A DNA stretch of 64,000 nucleotides from positions 1 to 64,000 of the forward strand of contig CAJXUC010000004.1 of the NCBI GenBank assembly GCA_913061315.1. The letters run 5' to 3'. This DNA comes from an uncultured Gammaproteobacteria bacterium. GTDB lineage: Bacteria; Pseudomonadota; Gammaproteobacteria; GCA-001735895. Positions 26,170 through 35,052 of the stretch are shown one piece after another. The notes below the pieces were generated by a model. That model searched no databases and was not told the origin of the DNA. It saw only the letters and a list, made by a program, of their open reading frames with translations. The position numbers were made by a program, and so were the translations under genes. How positions within the stretch are numbered: position 1 is the first letter of the stretch; the number at the start of each line of letters is the position of its first letter.

Positions 26170-26652
26170 CTAATCACGAAAGTTATTAAACTGTAATGGA
26201 ATGCCTAGGTCAGACTCTCGCAGTAACTGCATAACTTGCTGAAGCTCATCCCGCTTTTTGCCTGTCACCCTCACCTGCTCGTCTTGAATGGCTGCCTGAA
26301 CCTTAATTTTTGATTCTTTAATCAGTTTGACAATTTTACGTGCTATATCTTTATCTAAACCCTCTTTTACAGTGACCTGTTGCTTTGCTTTCTTATTCAT
26401 TTCTATGATGTCGGCAAAATCTAGGCAACTGACATCAATGCCTCTTTTTGCCATTTTTTCTTTTAAGATAGGCGCCATTTGTTTAATTTGGAATTCGGAC
26501 TCTGATATTAACGTCAGCTCGTTAGAGGACTGTTCAATTTTTGAATCAGAACCTTTGAAGTCATACCGAGTACCAATCTCTCGATTAGCTTGGTCGATGG
26601 CATTACTCAGTTCGTGGTGGTCGACTTCAGACACTGCGTCAAATGTGGGCAT
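26170..26652 (-). CDS. yajQ: YajQ family (reported c-di-GMP-binding) protein
   Basis: A 160-residue protein with two ferredoxin-like subdomains. The N-terminus is PTFDAVSEVDHHELSNAIDQ, followed by EIGTRYDFKGSD, and the C-terminus is DLGIPLQFNNFRD; all are strongly conserved. YajQ homologues in Xanthomonas and Pseudomonas bind cyclic-di-GMP and act with a transcription factor. The HD-GYP proteins at the left end of the window could influence its ligand level, but this is inference from family knowledge. It lies 29 bases after the Rieske-like gene on the same strand. Confidence 0.95.
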   Translation of the reverse strand: MPTFDAVSEVDHHELSNAIDQANREIGTRYDFKGSDSKIEQSSNELTLISESEFQIKQMAPILKEKMAKRGIDVSCLDFADIIEMNKKAKQQVTVKEGLDKDIARKIVKLIKESKIKVQAAIQDEQVRVTGKKRDELQQVMQLLRESDLGIPLQFNNFRD

Positions 26653-26681
26653 ATTATTACCGTCGGTTAGTTGCTATTAGG

Positions 26682-27233
26682 TTAATCAATAAAAATGGTT
26701 AACCGGCTAAAATCCTGGTTGAAAGTATAATCGGGAATGGAAAGATTTTGAAATTGATTATTGCCTGACACCGCTCTGCCTGCAAAGTCGTATCGGGCAG
26801 AGCCACAAATTTCCTTTAATGTCTGATCTTCTTTTAATTCTAAGGGGCAATTGAAGTCTGTACCAAACGCATATGAGACAAAATAGGCTTGATCTTTGGA
26901 TCGAAGCAAGTTCTTGGCATAGTCAGGCTGACGACTCGAATGACTGTCCCTGTCCTGAAGGACTTTTGGAGTCTTTGTGAGCTGTTGATTCAGTTTAGTG
27001 GAGCGTTTTATTAGCAAAATAGTTAAATTATCCTGCTGTAGCCAAACGGGACTATCAAATGTTAGCTCGTTGTCTTTTATCGTAAAGTGATAACTGGCGA
27101 ACACATTTTTGGGACGAATGTCGATTAAAAAATCGATCAGAACAAAAATTATACTAAGTATTGCAATACCAGCCAGATATTTTATTGCGCGCGATAGGAG
27201 TGCTCTTTGGGTAAGGCCATTTATAGAGGACAT
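26682..27233 (-). CDS. Membrane-anchored Rieske-like protein lacking Fe-S ligands
   Basis: The 183 residues comprise an N-terminal membrane helix (about 16-38) and a soluble domain that follows the cytochrome bc1 Rieske subunit along its length. SPVWLQQDNLTILLIKRS (61-78) matches the KPVWILRR strand, RQPDYAKNLLRS (101-112) matches the QPEYAKN-RS loop, and RYDFAGRAVSGNNQFQNLSIPDYTF (spread over 147-171) matches the C-terminal fold. The two cluster boxes are ruined. CTHLGC is replaced by AFGTDFNC and CPCHGS by EICGSA, leaving single cysteines and no histidine ligand. A 2Fe-2S cluster is therefore unlikely. It overlaps the haem lipoprotein gene by 13 bases and is last in that operon. Confidence 0.72.
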   Translation of the reverse strand: MSSINGLTQRALLSRAIKYLAGIAILSIIFVLIDFLIDIRPKNVFASYHFTIKDNELTFDSPVWLQQDNLTILLIKRSTKLNQQLTKTPKVLQDRDSHSSRQPDYAKNLLRSKDQAYFVSYAFGTDFNCPLELKEDQTLKEICGSARYDFAGRAVSGNNQFQNLSIPDYTFNQDFSRLTIFID

Positions 27234-29665
27234 TTTTCATTTTCTGTATTTCCATCACCACAGGCAGCCCCTTCTGAGATCCAGTTAACGAACAGGTCAT
27301 AAGTGCTCCGCCCACCTAAACCAACAGATAGTTCGGCATTAAAGCCTGATCTCTGGGCACCGTAATGATGATTACCCGATGGTTTTGTTAATATTAAGCT
27401 ACCACCGACCTCTTCAAGATTCACTCTAGAGAGCGCTTGCTCATAAAACCCAAGTGAAGCCGTATCCGAGGACAGTGCTGGGATACCTTGGGGTTGCGCG
27501 TTGTCCTCCACCCACCAAACAGGAACACCTGCTGTTCCGCCATTGTTATGGCAGGAAACACAATTATTTAACTCAGTTTTAACGTCGTCATAGAATACTA
27601 AGCTTCTTGGGGCTTTTGCTAGTGAGCTATCCACACGGACTAGTATATCATCCGTTTTGGACAGCCCCGTATTTGACGCTGTCGCCGTTAAACGTAAGGT
27701 GTAATCACCTTCTAAATCTGCTGAAAAGTCGGTTTTTATTGCAGTTGATGCTGGCATTGTTACCGATGAACCCTCAGGAGATGTTAACACCGCCCAACGA
27801 TAGCTAGTGGCAAAAAGGCTCCCACCTGCATTGAGGGTTATAGACGCATTAGGCTGCGTAACTCTATCCAGTCCAGCTCTGGCCACAACACGACCAGGCG
27901 CAATGATTGTTCCACTCGCATCTTGGTGTCTTGCGCTAAAACCTTTGGTGACATAGGGCGCGATAAAACTGGCTAATAATTTGGCTTTCTCAGGATCATT
28001 CCAAAAATGATTATAATTAATGAGACCCAAAGGCATTTTGCCTTCATCGAAAACGAGATCCTCTATTGCTTCAGCATATGAAATAAATTTAGTCCAACTG
28101 CTAAAGTCCACATCTTCACCATCACCATTGGCATTGTTATTACGGCCTAACTCACTGCCTAGTTTTCCATGACAAACAAAACAATTGGGCCCCACCACTT
28201 TTTTAAACAGCGTGTCTGCGCCACTGGGCGTGACACCCACGGCAGGCCGCCAGCCAGACGGGACAAAGCTACTGTCAAACAACGTACCAGGGACTTCCAG
28301 TTTATTGCCGTACCACCCCAGTAAAACCTCACGAGCGACATCACCACTCCATTCACCATCATCAGAACTGGGTGATGCTGCCCTAGCGGCTATTCCACCA
28401 CCATGGCGAGTGCAGGCAGCGTGGCCTGCGCTACCGGGATAAGAACAATAAATCGCTTCGTTCAGTTTTCGCAAACTTTCTTGAGCTTCAATCTCGGTGT
28501 GACCTGGTTTGTCAGAGAATTCAAACGTATTGACTTCAAAGGCTTGAAGGCGGGCTTTGGTATCCCCAATCTGACCCACCGGGTCGCTTGCATGCACGGC
28601 GACAAAACTGTCAAATCGATCCAGTGGTTGAAGCTGACCACCATGACAGGTAATGCAAGGTTGAGGCATTGCCTTTTCGCCCCTGTCATCGAGGTCGATG
28701 GTTGTCTTTCGGTGATGAGTTGCACCTGGCGAACTGTAGTCAGGTAAAAAAGTATAGAATTTTGCCATTGGTTCGGGCGAGCAAACATCGCCAGCACTGA
28801 TATTTAGCCCTCGTGAAAACTCGATGGCATTCGTACCCACGTGATATTGTAAATCTTGCTCTATTGCCCCTTCAAGATTAACCGGGCCATACGCAAAACC
28901 ATCAACAATGCCGACCGAAAAATTTTGCACATAAAATGCAATCACTTGCCCACCACATTCCGTATTCGGGTAGCTGCGCATATACATATCTCGCCCATAC
29001 CCCAAGTCTTTTGCATCTCTAAAAATAACGTGGACATCCGGTCCAACACCATCAAAACCATGCAAACTGCGGTATTTTTGAAGTGAATCACGAGAGTTAG
29101 CCGGATCTACCGCTGCATAATAAGCGGAGGCAAAACCAGGACTGTCGATATTTGACTGGGCATAATTTAGAGTTAGCGGCACTCCGCTGCCATTCGCATT
29201 GGCCAGTCCTATTACTTGGCTTGGGTTGCTACTATTAACGAGGTACAGAATGCCGTCAGCAGGCGTCGTTAGGGTAAACTTTGCACCCAGCGCTTGTTCA
29301 ATATTGACAGTAAAGCAAACGTTGGCCACTGCTCCGGTACAGGTATCATTGGGTAACTCGTTGGGGCCCGCTGAATTCGTCCAGCTACCCGATAATAATT
29401 CATCGCCGCTTCCATCATTTCTGGTGACAAGGACGCTGAAACTATCCGCCTGATTGGCTGTCGCTGTGGCAACGACCAACGTGTATTGACCCACCGGCAG
29501 CTCGCCCTTGCGATTGATAAAAGTAAGAAACTTATTGGGCTCACTTGTTGTTAGGCTATTGTTGAAATCTTTATATTCATCCCCCTCACCACAGCCCAAC
29601 AGTATTAAAACGGTGAGCAAGGCTAATCCAATCTTCACATAATGGGTTAAAGTAAACATAGTCAA
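27221..29665 (-). CDS. Triple-CxxCH c-type cytochrome lipoprotein
   Basis: An 814-residue exported lipoprotein. The signal ends LTVLILLGC with lipidated C25 and a glycine at +2, favouring the outer membrane. Three haem c motifs are present: CITCH (337-341), CFVCH (495-499) and CVSCH (702-706). An immunoglobulin/PKD-like segment (about 596-678) lies before the third. Methionine candidates for axial ligation include MPLG near 544. Residues 45-300 are beta-rich and of unknown family. Its start overlaps the stop of the barrel gene as ATGA. A role in moving electrons at the cell surface is inferred; no catalytic centre is recognisable. Confidence 0.85.
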   Translation of the reverse strand: MTMFTLTHYVKIGLALLTVLILLGCGEGDEYKDFNNSLTTSEPNKFLTFINRKGELPVGQYTLVVATATANQADSFSVLVTRNDGSGDELLSGSWTNSAGPNELPNDTCTGAVANVCFTVNIEQALGAKFTLTTPADGILYLVNSSNPSQVIGLANANGSGVPLTLNYAQSNIDSPGFASAYYAAVDPANSRDSLQKYRSLHGFDGVGPDVHVIFRDAKDLGYGRDMYMRSYPNTECGGQVIAFYVQNFSVGIVDGFAYGPVNLEGAIEQDLQYHVGTNAIEFSRGLNISAGDVCSPEPMAKFYTFLPDYSSPGATHHRKTTIDLDDRGEKAMPQPCITCHGGQLQPLDRFDSFVAVHASDPVGQIGDTKARLQAFEVNTFEFSDKPGHTEIEAQESLRKLNEAIYCSYPGSAGHAACTRHGGGIAARAASPSSDDGEWSGDVAREVLLGWYGNKLEVPGTLFDSSFVPSGWRPAVGVTPSGADTLFKKVVGPNCFVCHGKLGSELGRNNNANGDGEDVDFSSWTKFISYAEAIEDLVFDEGKMPLGLINYNHFWNDPEKAKLLASFIAPYVTKGFSARHQDASGTIIAPGRVVARAGLDRVTQPNASITLNAGGSLFATSYRWAVLTSPEGSSVTMPASTAIKTDFSADLEGDYTLRLTATASNTGLSKTDDILVRVDSSLAKAPRSLVFYDDVKTELNNCVSCHNNGGTAGVPVWWVEDNAQPQGIPALSSDTASLGFYEQALSRVNLEEVGGSLILTKPSGNHHYGAQRSGFNAELSVGLGGRSTYDLFVNWISEGAACGDGNTENEKCPL

Positions 29666-30603
29666 AACCGTCCAAGCAAACTAATTCTGAAAATTGATCT
29701 ATCGTATTCAATACTACCTTCAGATTCTGTTTTCACATATCGATATGATACATCGAGTGACGTTGCCGCCGAAATCGCTTGGTTATAGCCCAGCGTAACC
29801 ACTTGCGTATCAGAATCAAGACGGTAGGCAAACTGATTAGTTGTCATACCACCAAAAGCATCGTCGGGTTGTATCGCCTCCGCTGCGTTGATAATAGCCA
29901 GAGAAGGGGTTGCACTGGATACAATGTCACCAGCAATATAGGAATAAGTCGTGTAAATCAATGCCGATTTAGAGAAATTAATGTCTAGGTTGCCAAAAAT
30001 AAGGTTTTCTTTCGTGTCAAAAACTCGGCTCCTTGACTCGCGTTGCTTATGCACCAAACCCACCGACATATTAATGGTATTCGTCAGCCATTTGTTTACA
30101 CCTGAGCTAATGGAATAGACGGTAGAGTCTCTTGCAACCTTATCGGATGATATGCCACCCGCTTTAAAACCAATGGAATACAGGGGCGAGGTAAACCCTG
30201 ACGCGTAAGCAAATCGATACTTCACATTGATATCGAAATTTAAATTATTAAGTTCTTCAAAGGTACTAAACTTTTCGACACTAATACGACCACCATAGTT
30301 TAACCGTGAGTATCGACTCAACGATTTTCCCGCCTTTGCGTTGATCGTTAGATTTAATAGGCTGTCATCTCTGATATCCACTTCATTTTGTGCCCGTCGT
30401 ACATTGTCATCGTAGGCCCATGATAAATCATAGCTATAACGAAATAGGGGTTTAACCAACGGCTTAGGTGACCGTTTTTTTTCTGAGTTTTGCTCTAGTA
30501 GCACACCATTATTATTATTAGTTGTCGATTCATACTCTGTCGCATTGCTAGCAAAGGTTGTCATTGCTATTACAATGGTCGCAAACCAAATAACGTTGTT
30601 CAT
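29662..30603 (-). CDS. Outer-membrane beta-barrel protein
   Basis: The 313 residues begin with a signal peptide (about 1-21, cleaved after SNA). The rest is alternating amphipathic strands with aromatic girdle residues (YSYDLSWAYDDNVRRA, YRFAYASGFTSPLY, ALIYTTYSYIAG) and ends SLLGRF with the terminal phenylalanine needed for barrel assembly. About 12-14 strands are expected. It resembles uncharacterised barrels of the OmpL/surface-porin type, and I do not recognise a specific family. It overlaps both operon neighbours by four bases, which argues that it works with the haem lipoprotein and the long surface protein. Confidence 0.82.
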   Translation of the reverse strand: MNNVIWFATIVIAMTTFASNATEYESTTNNNNGVLLEQNSEKKRSPKPLVKPLFRYSYDLSWAYDDNVRRAQNEVDIRDDSLLNLTINAKAGKSLSRYSRLNYGGRISVEKFSTFEELNNLNFDINVKYRFAYASGFTSPLYSIGFKAGGISSDKVARDSTVYSISSGVNKWLTNTINMSVGLVHKQRESRSRVFDTKENLIFGNLDINFSKSALIYTTYSYIAGDIVSSATPSLAIINAAEAIQPDDAFGGMTTNQFAYRLDSDTQVVTLGYNQAISAATSLDVSYRYVKTESEGSIEYDRSIFRISLLGRF

Positions 30604-33600
30604 CGACTAATGTCTCGGTTGAATGCCCATGCCCGAGAGCCAATAAGTAAAAATAATCCAATCAACAGAATAAAGTCAATCCGACCACTTCCTTCCTGAA
30701 CCTTAGCCACTTCTGGAGTCTGCAAAGTAATACTAATACTGCCGGGGTCTTTAATTACTCCATTAACAACACCATCCGCATCATTTGATCCACCATCCTG
30801 AATAGTAAGCTGTAGACAATTGCTAAAAGCCACTAATCCATCAACGTATTGAATGCTGCCTGGTTCAGGACAAGTACCCAACATACCAGCAGCACTTGCT
30901 AAACGATTGTTGGTATCGACAACAAAATTACTCCAGCCAGTGGCAGGGTTAAACTTTCGGAAGCTCGCGTTCACTGGAATCGACGATTGTAAAGGAAACA
31001 CGATATTAGCTGATTGCCCAGGAATCAATCCACTGACCTCAAAATCATAAATGCCACCCATATGCTCGAAACTATCACTGGCATTGAGAGGCACCCCACC
31101 CAAATTACTACCAAAGTTGGCAATATTAGTATCGGTAACTAAGGCCCCATTATTACTCGATGCCCGAGCTGTATTGCCGATCACAATTTTCATTCCAGGT
31201 TCGGTCTCCACCAGGAACCAACTGGTGTTATCTAGCGCAGCCGTTTGATTCGGAATTAAGTGCTGATCAGTAGCACCTGCGCTCTGTGCGTCAAGGTAAT
31301 CGGGAATGCCGTCTTGATCGCTATCACCATACCCCTCAATGATGTCCAAAACTGCGTCTCCATCACTATCTAGATTATTACCCAATCGATCTTTTAACGT
31401 GGGGACAGCACCACCAGAAATATTGATAACCTGACTGACACGATTAAGAAGTGCTGGAGAACCACTGTCAGTTGCTGCCAAATCGATCAGGTAGTTACCT
31501 GCAACAGGTGTAAATATCCAGCTTGAACTCACTGTATCAGTTGGCGGTGACAGGCTATTACTTGTCATCGACCAATCGTAGCTATGTGTTTGTGCACTGT
31601 TGGCATCGGTAACAATCGCATTAACCGTTACCGCTCCATTGGACACATAAGCAGTACTCACCTTATTACCACCCTGGCTGATTTGTAGATTCACGACAGG
31701 CATAACATTGTCTTCAACTATCGAAACCGTGTGCGTCGTTTTCCTTCCTATCACCGCATTGATAGCGGACGTCATTGTGAAAATAACAGTCTCTGTCCCT
31801 TCAACCAAAATATCGGCCATAACATCAAATGAAAAACTAATCATCTGATTAGGTGCTGTAATCACCAGACTTCCTTCAACTGCATTGTGATCAATAGCAT
31901 CGGCAGTTCCAGAGGCCGTGAAGTTAATCGACACAGGATAATTTGCCGCACTGCCGTTGAGCATAGCAACGACATTTACTACACTGCCCTCTTCAACCTG
32001 TTGATCTGGTGCAAAGCTCACAATGGGAAGGATATTCAACGATTGTGTATAGGTCGCTAGATCCCCAGAGCTATTCGATGCAGTCCAAACAATATCATGA
32101 TGCCCGGGTCGATAGCTTGAACTGGAATCAACAGTAATCGTTTTAGGCGTTGTTGCAGGCGACGTCTCTATTCCAACCACGGCTAACTTCCCATCAACTT
32201 TTTCTAGAACAGCAGCACTCACACTTGTGGCGCTGGCTTCAATCAATGTGGGTGTCGGTGGGACAACAAGGTAAGGTGTCAAGTAACCAGTGGAATTAAT
32301 AACAAGATTAGCAATGCCTTCAATCGCACTAATGGTTACATTGACCACTATAGTATCAGTCGAGTTGCCGTCTGTGACCTGGACGGTAAAGCTATCACTG
32401 CCCTTATAATCAGTAGTGGGTGTATAACTAATGGCTTTAGATAAACCTGTACCAGAAACTGAGGCTGTACCGTTAGATGCAGCAACACTAATACTCCAAG
32501 TTAAGGTGCCACTGTCTGAATCAGTTGCGTTCAAAGTCAAACTAAAGGTAGTCGGGGTATTGTTGACAGAAATCATCTGTGTCAATGGTCCCGCACCCTC
32601 TGTAATCACAGGTGCATCATTGAGATTAATGGTTAAATTTATCACGATGGTGTCGGTCAGGTATCCATCGGATACTTGCACCGTAAAGCTATCGCTGCCG
32701 ATATAATCAGTGGCAGGGATATAACTAATCGCTTTAGATAAACCTGTACCAGAGGTTGAGGCTGTACCATTAGATGCCGCAACACTAATGCTCCAAGTTA
32801 AGGTAGCACTGTCTGGATCAGTTGCGTTCAGAGTCAAACCAAAGGCAGTCGGGGTATTGTTGACAGAAATCGTCTGCGACAATGCAGAATTACCTTCAGT
32901 AATCACAGGCGCATCATTGACGGCACCAACGGATACATTCACTACTATTGTATCAGGCGAAGCCCCACCATCTGATACCTGCACAGTAAAACTGTCACTG
33001 CCATGATAATTTGTATCGGGTGTATAACTGATGACTTTAGAAGCACCTGTACCAGAGGCGTAAGCGGTACCATGAGTAGCGACACTACTAATGCTCCAAG
33101 TTAAGGTGCCGCTGTCTGAATCAGTTGCATTTAGAGCGAAACTTAAATTGCTGTCTTCAGAAACAAACTTCGACAGTGCAGAATCACCTTCAGTAATGAC
33201 TGGTGGATCAGTTACCGCAACAATGTTGACATTCACCACGATTGTATCAGTTGCCGTGCCATCTGATACTTGCACCGTAAAGCTATCGCTGCCGGTATAA
33301 TCAGTGTCAGGGACATAACTAATCGCTTTAGATAAACCTGTGCCAGAGGTTGAGGCTGTACCATTAGATGCAGCAACACTAATGCTCCAAGTTAAGGTGG
33401 CACTGTCTGGATCAGTTGCGTTCAGAGTCAAACTAAAGGCGGTCGGGTCGCTGTCTTCAGAAATTGTCTGCGTTGATGGTCCCGCCCCTTCGGTAATCAC
33501 TGGCGCATCATTGGCCACCTGAACGGCAACATTGCGCGAACTAGTAATAGTTCGGCTAAACTGGTCATTGACTGAAAATTGTACTGCTCGTGTTGAAGTA

Positions 33601-34460
33601 CTGGGAGTGTCAGAGGTATTGCTGAACGTAATGGCTTCTAGTACGTTTTCAAATTCTGCAGCTGATTCAGAACCACCTGAAATAGTAATTGTTCTCGTAC
33701 CACTGCCTGAACAACTCAGGTCGTTATTGGTGCATATCGAACTGAGAATGTTCAGACGGTCGCCATCGTCAGAGCTATAATTTGTGGTGATTGTTACGGT
33801 GCCAGATGCAATTTCATCAGCTGAGTTTTCCGTATCAGACAAACTTAATGATGGTGCAACCTCTATAGCAGAGCCATTTTCAACAAAGCTTGCGCTACTC
33901 ACACCTGCAATCAGAATAGGGCTATTATTTATATCAAAAGTGACCGTTTTTTGTTTGGCAGGACCGTCACCAGAAGATGCCCCATTTCCATTCACTGGAT
34001 TCCCGTAACCCTCAAGTGTCGCTGTACCACTGGTACTTCCCGAATTAAAGTCAAAACTCCAAATCACATCTCCATCAGATTCTGGTGACGTTGGTTCGCT
34101 GTGCGTGATATTGGTGTCAGTTTCTAATCTATTACCTGTATTCGCTGTAAAAGTACCTAAGTTTGTTTGCGCAGAAAAGCCACCTTGAATTGCTGAATCT
34201 CCAGAAGCTTTATCGATACTAAAAGTGACTGTAACAGCTGTATTGCGTTCAATGACTGACGGAACATTAGACCAGAAAGCCTCGTAGCCGGGGTATGCTC
34301 CATCATTATGGCACCCACTACAGTCTTGATAAGCTATTCCAGATGGGTAGCTTTCTACCACACTCGAATAAAGACCAGCTAATGGCAATAGGAGTAATAA
34401 TAGAGCGGGTTTTGGTTTATTTTTCAACCAAACTATTATCCATTTTTTGACTTCGTTCAT
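30600..34460 (-). CDS. Giant surface protein: CxxCH, cadherin-like repeats, Calx-beta, C-terminal sorting tail
   Basis: A 1286-residue exported protein. After the signal peptide (about 1-37) comes DCSGCH (C47-H51) in a Reeler-like domain of the kind named choice-of-anchor V. Four tandem repeats of about 98 residues follow (tandem-95/cadherin-like), each starting near APVITEG and containing SDSFTVQVSDG. A Calx-beta domain (VEEGSVVNVVAMLNG...) and a PKD-like domain precede a calcium-type loop rich in Asp (DSDGDAVLD, GDSDQDGIPDYLD). A region resembling choice-of-anchor U and a C-terminal Gly-rich, hydrophobic, basic tail (RIDFILLIGLFLLIGSR) complete it. The tail resembles JDVT/GlyGly-CTERM sorting signals. 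It heads the four-gene operon. Confidence 0.85.
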   Translation of the reverse strand: MNEVKKWIIVWLKNKPKPALLLLLLPLAGLYSSVVESYPSGIAYQDCSGCHNDGAYPGYEAFWSNVPSVIERNTAVTVTFSIDKASGDSAIQGGFSAQTNLGTFTANTGNRLETDTNITHSEPTSPESDGDVIWSFDFNSGSTSGTATLEGYGNPVNGNGASSGDGPAKQKTVTFDINNSPILIAGVSSASFVENGSAIEVAPSLSLSDTENSADEIASGTVTITTNYSSDDGDRLNILSSICTNNDLSCSGSGTRTITISGGSESAAEFENVLEAITFSNTSDTPSTSTRAVQFSVNDQFSRTITSSRNVAVQVANDAPVITEGAGPSTQTISEDSDPTAFSLTLNATDPDSATLTWSISVAASNGTASTSGTGLSKAISYVPDTDYTGSDSFTVQVSDGTATDTIVVNVNIVAVTDPPVITEGDSALSKFVSEDSNLSFALNATDSDSGTLTWSISSVATHGTAYASGTGASKVISYTPDTNYHGSDSFTVQVSDGGASPDTIVVNVSVGAVNDAPVITEGNSALSQTISVNNTPTAFGLTLNATDPDSATLTWSISVAASNGTASTSGTGLSKAISYIPATDYIGSDSFTVQVSDGYLTDTIVINLTINLNDAPVITEGAGPLTQMISVNNTPTTFSLTLNATDSDSGTLTWSISVAASNGTASVSGTGLSKAISYTPTTDYKGSDSFTVQVTDGNSTDTIVVNVTISAIEGIANLVINSTGYLTPYLVVPPTPTLIEASATSVSAAVLEKVDGKLAVVGIETSPATTPKTITVDSSSSYRPGHHDIVWTASNSSGDLATYTQSLNILPIVSFAPDQQVEEGSVVNVVAMLNGSAANYPVSINFTASGTADAIDHNAVEGSLVITAPNQMISFSFDVMADILVEGTETVIFTMTSAINAVIGRKTTHTVSIVEDNVMPVVNLQISQGGNKVSTAYVSNGAVTVNAIVTDANSAQTHSYDWSMTSNSLSPPTDTVSSSWIFTPVAGNYLIDLAATDSGSPALLNRVSQVINISGGAVPTLKDRLGNNLDSDGDAVLDIIEGYGDSDQDGIPDYLDAQSAGATDQHLIPNQTAALDNTSWFLVETEPGMKIVIGNTARASSNNGALVTDTNIANFGSNLGGVPLNASDSFEHMGGIYDFEVSGLIPGQSANIVFPLQSSIPVNASFRKFNPATGWSNFVVDTNNRLASAAGMLGTCPEPGSIQYVDGLVAFSNCLQLTIQDGGSNDADGVVNGVIKDPGSISITLQTPEVAKVQEGSGRIDFILLIGLFLLIGSRAWAFNRDISR
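32320..33520 (-). repeat. Four tandem cadherin-like coding repeats of about 295 bp
   Basis: Units begin at about 33515, 33220, 32925 and 32625. Units 1, 3 and 4 share long nearly identical DNA stretches (for example the TWSISVAASNGTAS region), whereas unit 2 is more diverged. Their similarity at synonymous sites suggests homogenisation by recombination. This region also yields long open frames on the opposite strand, which are artefacts of the repeat. Confidence 0.85.
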
Positions 34461-35052
34461 ATGTTAATATTCAAAAATGAGAATTATCTAATAAGTGAGT
34501 ATTGCGTCAAAAAAATCCTTTTATTTAGCGCGATCATTTTGTAATGTTTGAGTTTTAATCATATCCTTATCCTCACTATTTATAAAAAGACTGACTTAAA
34601 AACTCACAGGTCAAACTATACAACTAATTCCTATAGGTTATAAAAGTGTGTTTGTATTAGTCTGTAAAAATTCAACTCCTCTTACCTTAAAAATCTTGGG
34701 CCCAAAAATTAAGTGCTTAATTTTAAAAGTATGATAATTAAATGAAAGCGATTAACTCTAATAGTAAATATTTACTTCAAAAATAAGCAACTTTGATCTA
34801 TTTTTAATCAAATAAAATCACTATTAAGCCAGTTTCTCGAGTCTTTGACACCTTTTGATTACACAAACTTTGAGTGAATAATCTTAATTCTTAATTTATC
34901 ACTACGATAGCTATAAATTTAGAGCAGGATGTCGAGTGTTAAAATAGAAATTAAATAGTTTGTTTACCTATTTTCTTTTTCTATTATACGTAATATAGGG
35001 CTTGTATTGATATTTTTTTTCATTTTTTCACCACAAATTAGGATGCAAAGAC
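34461..35052. other. AT-rich divergent control region of the haem operon and fecR-like gene
   Basis: No gene is visible in these 592 bases. The stretch is among the most AT-rich in the window and separates two divergent exported-protein units, so both promoters must lie here. A candidate for the plus-strand gene is listed separately. For the minus-strand operon I could not choose between many AT-rich hexamers. No riboswitch or strong palindrome was found. Confidence 0.6.
34960..34987 (+). promoter_or_regulatory. Candidate promoter of the FecR-domain gene
   Basis: TTGTTT (34960-34965) and TATTAT (34982-34987) are 16 bases apart. Transcription would begin near 34994, about 60 bases before the ATG. 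An AGGA ribosome binding site precedes the ATG. The match is moderate in an AT-rich background. Confidence 0.3.

Noticed and set aside
26682..27233. A functional Rieske iron-sulfur subunit.
   Set aside because: Both ligand boxes are absent and no cytochrome b or c1 gene is nearby.
32431..34008. Several open frames on the plus strand across the surface-protein gene.
   Set aside because: They are shadows produced by the codon bias of the tandem cadherin-like repeats, and their products are low-complexity and mutually repetitive.
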